NCBI GenBank assembly: GCA_028551475.1
Contig: CM052358.1
Location: 808,501 to 872,500 of the forward strand
Source: Casuarina equisetifolia
Taxonomy: Eukaryota; Streptophyta; Magnoliopsida; Fagales; Casuarinaceae
Direction: 5' to 3'
Length of the DNA: 64,000 bases
The position numbers and the translations under genes were made by a program. Shown in pieces: positions 61,324 through 64,000 of the stretch (positions are counted from its first letter, which is position 1; the number at the start of each line of letters is the position of its first letter). Below the pieces are notes generated by a model, which was not told where the DNA came from, ran no database searches, and saw only the letters and a list, made by a program, of their open reading frames with translations.

Positions 61324-64000
61324 GTGTCACGTTGGGGTGGTGGCAGACAGCCTGACTCTCGCCAGGACCAGCCAGCTCCACCAATGGCCACTTCCGTTCC
61401 GGTGGCTCCAAGATCATCAGACTCAACTGCGGCGGAAGTTGCAGACAAAGATCTTCATCACTACCATGTGAGTGCCTGTACTTCAAAAGCTATATTTTTA
61501 AACTCTTCTTCATGGTTCTGTTTCTTTCTTTCATTATATGATAATGTTTTCTTTGACTTGTTTGAAATATTACTAAACATTTTTTTCCAGTGATTTGTTC
61601 GTGTGGATCCGCAGTTTGATTATTTCTGTAAACTGCAGTGGTTGTAAAGTTTTTTTTTTTTTTTCCATAGATACATAATATATTTTTTCTTTTAAATTGA
61701 GAGCTATTCCCAAAGGAATAGATAGATTGCAATGGATGAATGCTATCTCACTTGTTGGACCTTTTTATCTAAAAAGGACCTCTGAGAGTAGCAGAATTTA
61801 ACATTGTTAATATGGGGATAGTTGGTCGAGAGAGAATTTTCATAAAATCGTTCTAAAACTTTTTGGAGAGATAAATGTGAGGAAGTGCATACATATGTCT
61901 ACTATTATTTAAGAGAGCTTTGCTTTAGAGGCATTTAGTATCTTACAACAAATGGCTTTCTCCCACTAATGACTACTAAATAGCATTACAACTGTATTTA
62001 AAGGTGATTTTCTTACGTTAGAAGTGATTTTTCTGCAAACCAAATCTGATTTTCTCAAGAGACTGCACACATTACTAAGTCATACAGAAAGTTCTATACA
62101 AAATAATGTGGTTGTAAGGGAGAAAAGAGGAAGGGGGGAAAAAGGGGAGGGGGTGTGGTTTGCTAAGGACTGGGTTTGTCTTGCAATTTCATTGAAAATG
62201 GTGTAGAATCATAAAAATATTGTAAGCTTGATTATCCTATGAAATGCTGATGTGTAGAAAATGATCAATGGCGGTAAAGTGGACTTTTGGACTTGTGTGA
62301 ACTTCTCTGCAACAATAAACGGAAATTTTCCAGTAGAATTTTGTGATCAGTTGATCAATATGTGCAACAGCAGAGGAATGGTATGTCTTCATCGTCCAAT
62401 GACTACTTTTGCTTGCATGATATACATAGTTCCTGTCCAGAATGTAAATTGACTCGTGGGCACCTCTGAATATCTTGCCAGCTTTTCAATCAGAACCCTT
62501 TGCTTCCTGTACATTCAGCTCATCCTGGTCAAATTGAGATGGCTCTAAGGGATATTCACAGGCGAAGTATGGCAGCAGGAAAACAGCTTCAGTTATTGAT
62601 AGTTATATTACCTGATGTCAGTGGGTCATATGGTGAGTGATTTCATTGGAATTCAGATTTGGATAAGAATAGGATTCTCTTAAAAGATTAGCTTATGTCT
62701 GCAGGGAAAATTAAACGAGTCTGTGAAACAGAACTTGGAATTGTTTCCCAATGTTGTCGGCCGAAGGAAGCAGCAAAGTCTAACAATGAGCAGTATCTTG
62801 AGAACATCTCCCTAAAAATAAATGTTAAGGTTTGTTTTACTTGATTGCCGGTTGCCTCCTGTCAAATTATTTGGTTTTCAATCTTTGAACCGAGGAATAA
62901 AGCCTTTTAACAGGTTGGTGGACGTAACACCGTGTTAAATGATACTATTCAAAGAAATATTCCTCTTGTGACTGATCGCCCTACAATTATATTTGGAGCG
63001 GATGTGACACATCCACAGCCTGGAGAGGACTCTTCCCCTTCAATAGCAGCGGTATGTTCTGTAGTTTCATGACCATTTTATAACTTTGTTGTATTGAATG
63101 GTTCAATCGGTTGACATAGGTAGTGGCTTCCATGGATTGGCCGGAGGTTACCAAGTACAGAGGAATTTTTTCTGCACAGGCTCATCGTGAAGAAATTATA
63201 CAAGATCTCTATAAATCATACCAGGATCCTAAAGGGGGTCTAGTTCATGGAGGAATGATTAGGTAGGAAGTTGACAGGCACAGTGCTTTATTGCTGTAGG
63301 ATCATTTTCTTGCCTCACCCTGTAGTCCATTGCCTCTTTGCAGGGAACTACTCCTTGCATTCTACAGATCAACTAAGCGGAAACCCGAAAGAATTATATT
63401 CTACAGGTAAAGTTTGCTTTCAATCATGGAAAGAATAGATCTATCCTGTATGTCCTATCTTAGTATCATTTCCTTTCCTTGGCAGAGATGGTGTCAGTGA
63501 AGGCCAGTTCAGTCAAGTTCTGCTTTATGAGATGGAAGCAATAAGAAAGGTATTCAAGATCTTGCTGTGAACTTAGGAGTCTTAGGGATGCCAAGATATG
63601 ATGGAACAAGAATGCCTCAAAAGCTTGTAATAAGAATGAACATATCCCAAAGAGATAAAGAAGTTTTTAATCACTATGGTTGTTTCTATGATTTGATTTG
63701 AGCATGCTTAGCTTGGGGCGACTCTTATATGTAAGACTTTCTTCCAGGCCTGTCTCTCTCTGGAGGATGAATATCTACCGCCTGTTACCTTTGTCGTGGT
63801 GCAGAAAGGACATCACACGCGACTTTTTCCTGCAGATCATAGAAATCGTGATCAGACTGACCGGAGTGGCAATATTCTTCCAGGTTCTTATGCCTTATCT
63901 TCCTGTGGTCAATTACAGTTTATTGTTTCTAGGACACCATTTATTGTTTCAGAATCTCTGTCTAGGTACCGTTGTTGACACCAAGATCTGCCATCCAACA
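61324..64000 (+). pseudogene. AGO5-like copy F: start lost, exons 2-10 deleted, runs off window
   Basis: The start reads GTG (61324-61326). Exon 1 (61324-61467) lacks the RG-rich stretch and most of the linker, joining SSDSTAA to EVADKDLHHYH. Intron 1 then fuses near 61.70 kb to intron-5 sequence that matches copy D. At about 61.965 kb it jumps again to intron 10. Exons 11-19 follow with normal junctions and open frames: 62258-62380, 62482-62632, 62705-62829, 62914-63051, 63120-63262, 63344-63406, 63486-63549, 63748-63883, and 63966 to the edge. N, PAZ and L2 are missing. The PIWI part seen keeps GADVTHP, AHREEII and RDGVSEGQF. It cannot form a working AGO. Confidence 0.88.

Noticed and set aside
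61291..61593. AGO-F short protein starting with GTG
   Set aside because: Same reason: start codon lost and reading continues into intron 1.

Overview
The window is nuclear DNA of a flowering plant, most likely a eudicot. Coding sequence is split by many short GT-AG introns, intergenic DNA is AT-rich, and it carries plant Ty1-copia, LINE and short LTR relics. I cannot name the species. No rRNA, tRNA, CRISPR or bacterial-type operon was seen.

Two gene families alternate. On the plus strand are six tandem copies of an ARGONAUTE gene of the AGO1/5/10 clade, closest to AGO5: A at 7.2 kb, B at 11.4-17.3, C at 24.0-30.2, D at 39.6-45.7, E at 50.4-56.2, and F from 61.3 past the window edge. On the minus strand, downstream of the AGO copies and convergent with them, are copies or relics of a phenylcoumaran benzylic ether reductase / isoflavone reductase-like (PCBER) gene. 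The ancestral unit appears to be upstream block, AGO (+), shared 3' flank, PCBER (-).

Exon-by-exon reading gives three apparently intact genes. AGO-B (964 aa) and AGO-D (968 aa) each have 22 exons, an open frame, and the slicer residues D/E/D/H. The PCBER-like gene at 990-2775 has 5 exons and 308 aa. All other copies are damaged. A is only exon 1, fused to a decayed LINE. C has two nonsense codons, a TRIM-like insertion in the PIWI region and a probable solo LTR in its promoter. E has lost its ATG and the donor site of exon 19, but is otherwise open. F has lost its ATG and exons 2-10. The other PCBER copies (1-105, 18.2-19.5, 31.0, 34.2-36.1, 46.3 and 56.8 kb) are fragments or frameshifted.

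At least two later duplications are visible. One covers the spacer, promoter and exon 1 of A and B (4.0-7.6 and 8.6-11.9 kb). A much younger, nearly identical one of about 4.3 kb covers the last exon plus downstream flank of D and E (45.5-49.8 and 56.0-60.4 kb). An insertion in intron 17 groups D, E and F apart from B and C. The locus is a birth-and-death cluster of a small-RNA effector gene linked to a phenylpropanoid-type reductase. Because it holds functional AGO copies, AGO pseudogenes and convergent neighbours, it is a plausible source of small RNAs that act on its own members, but that is inference.
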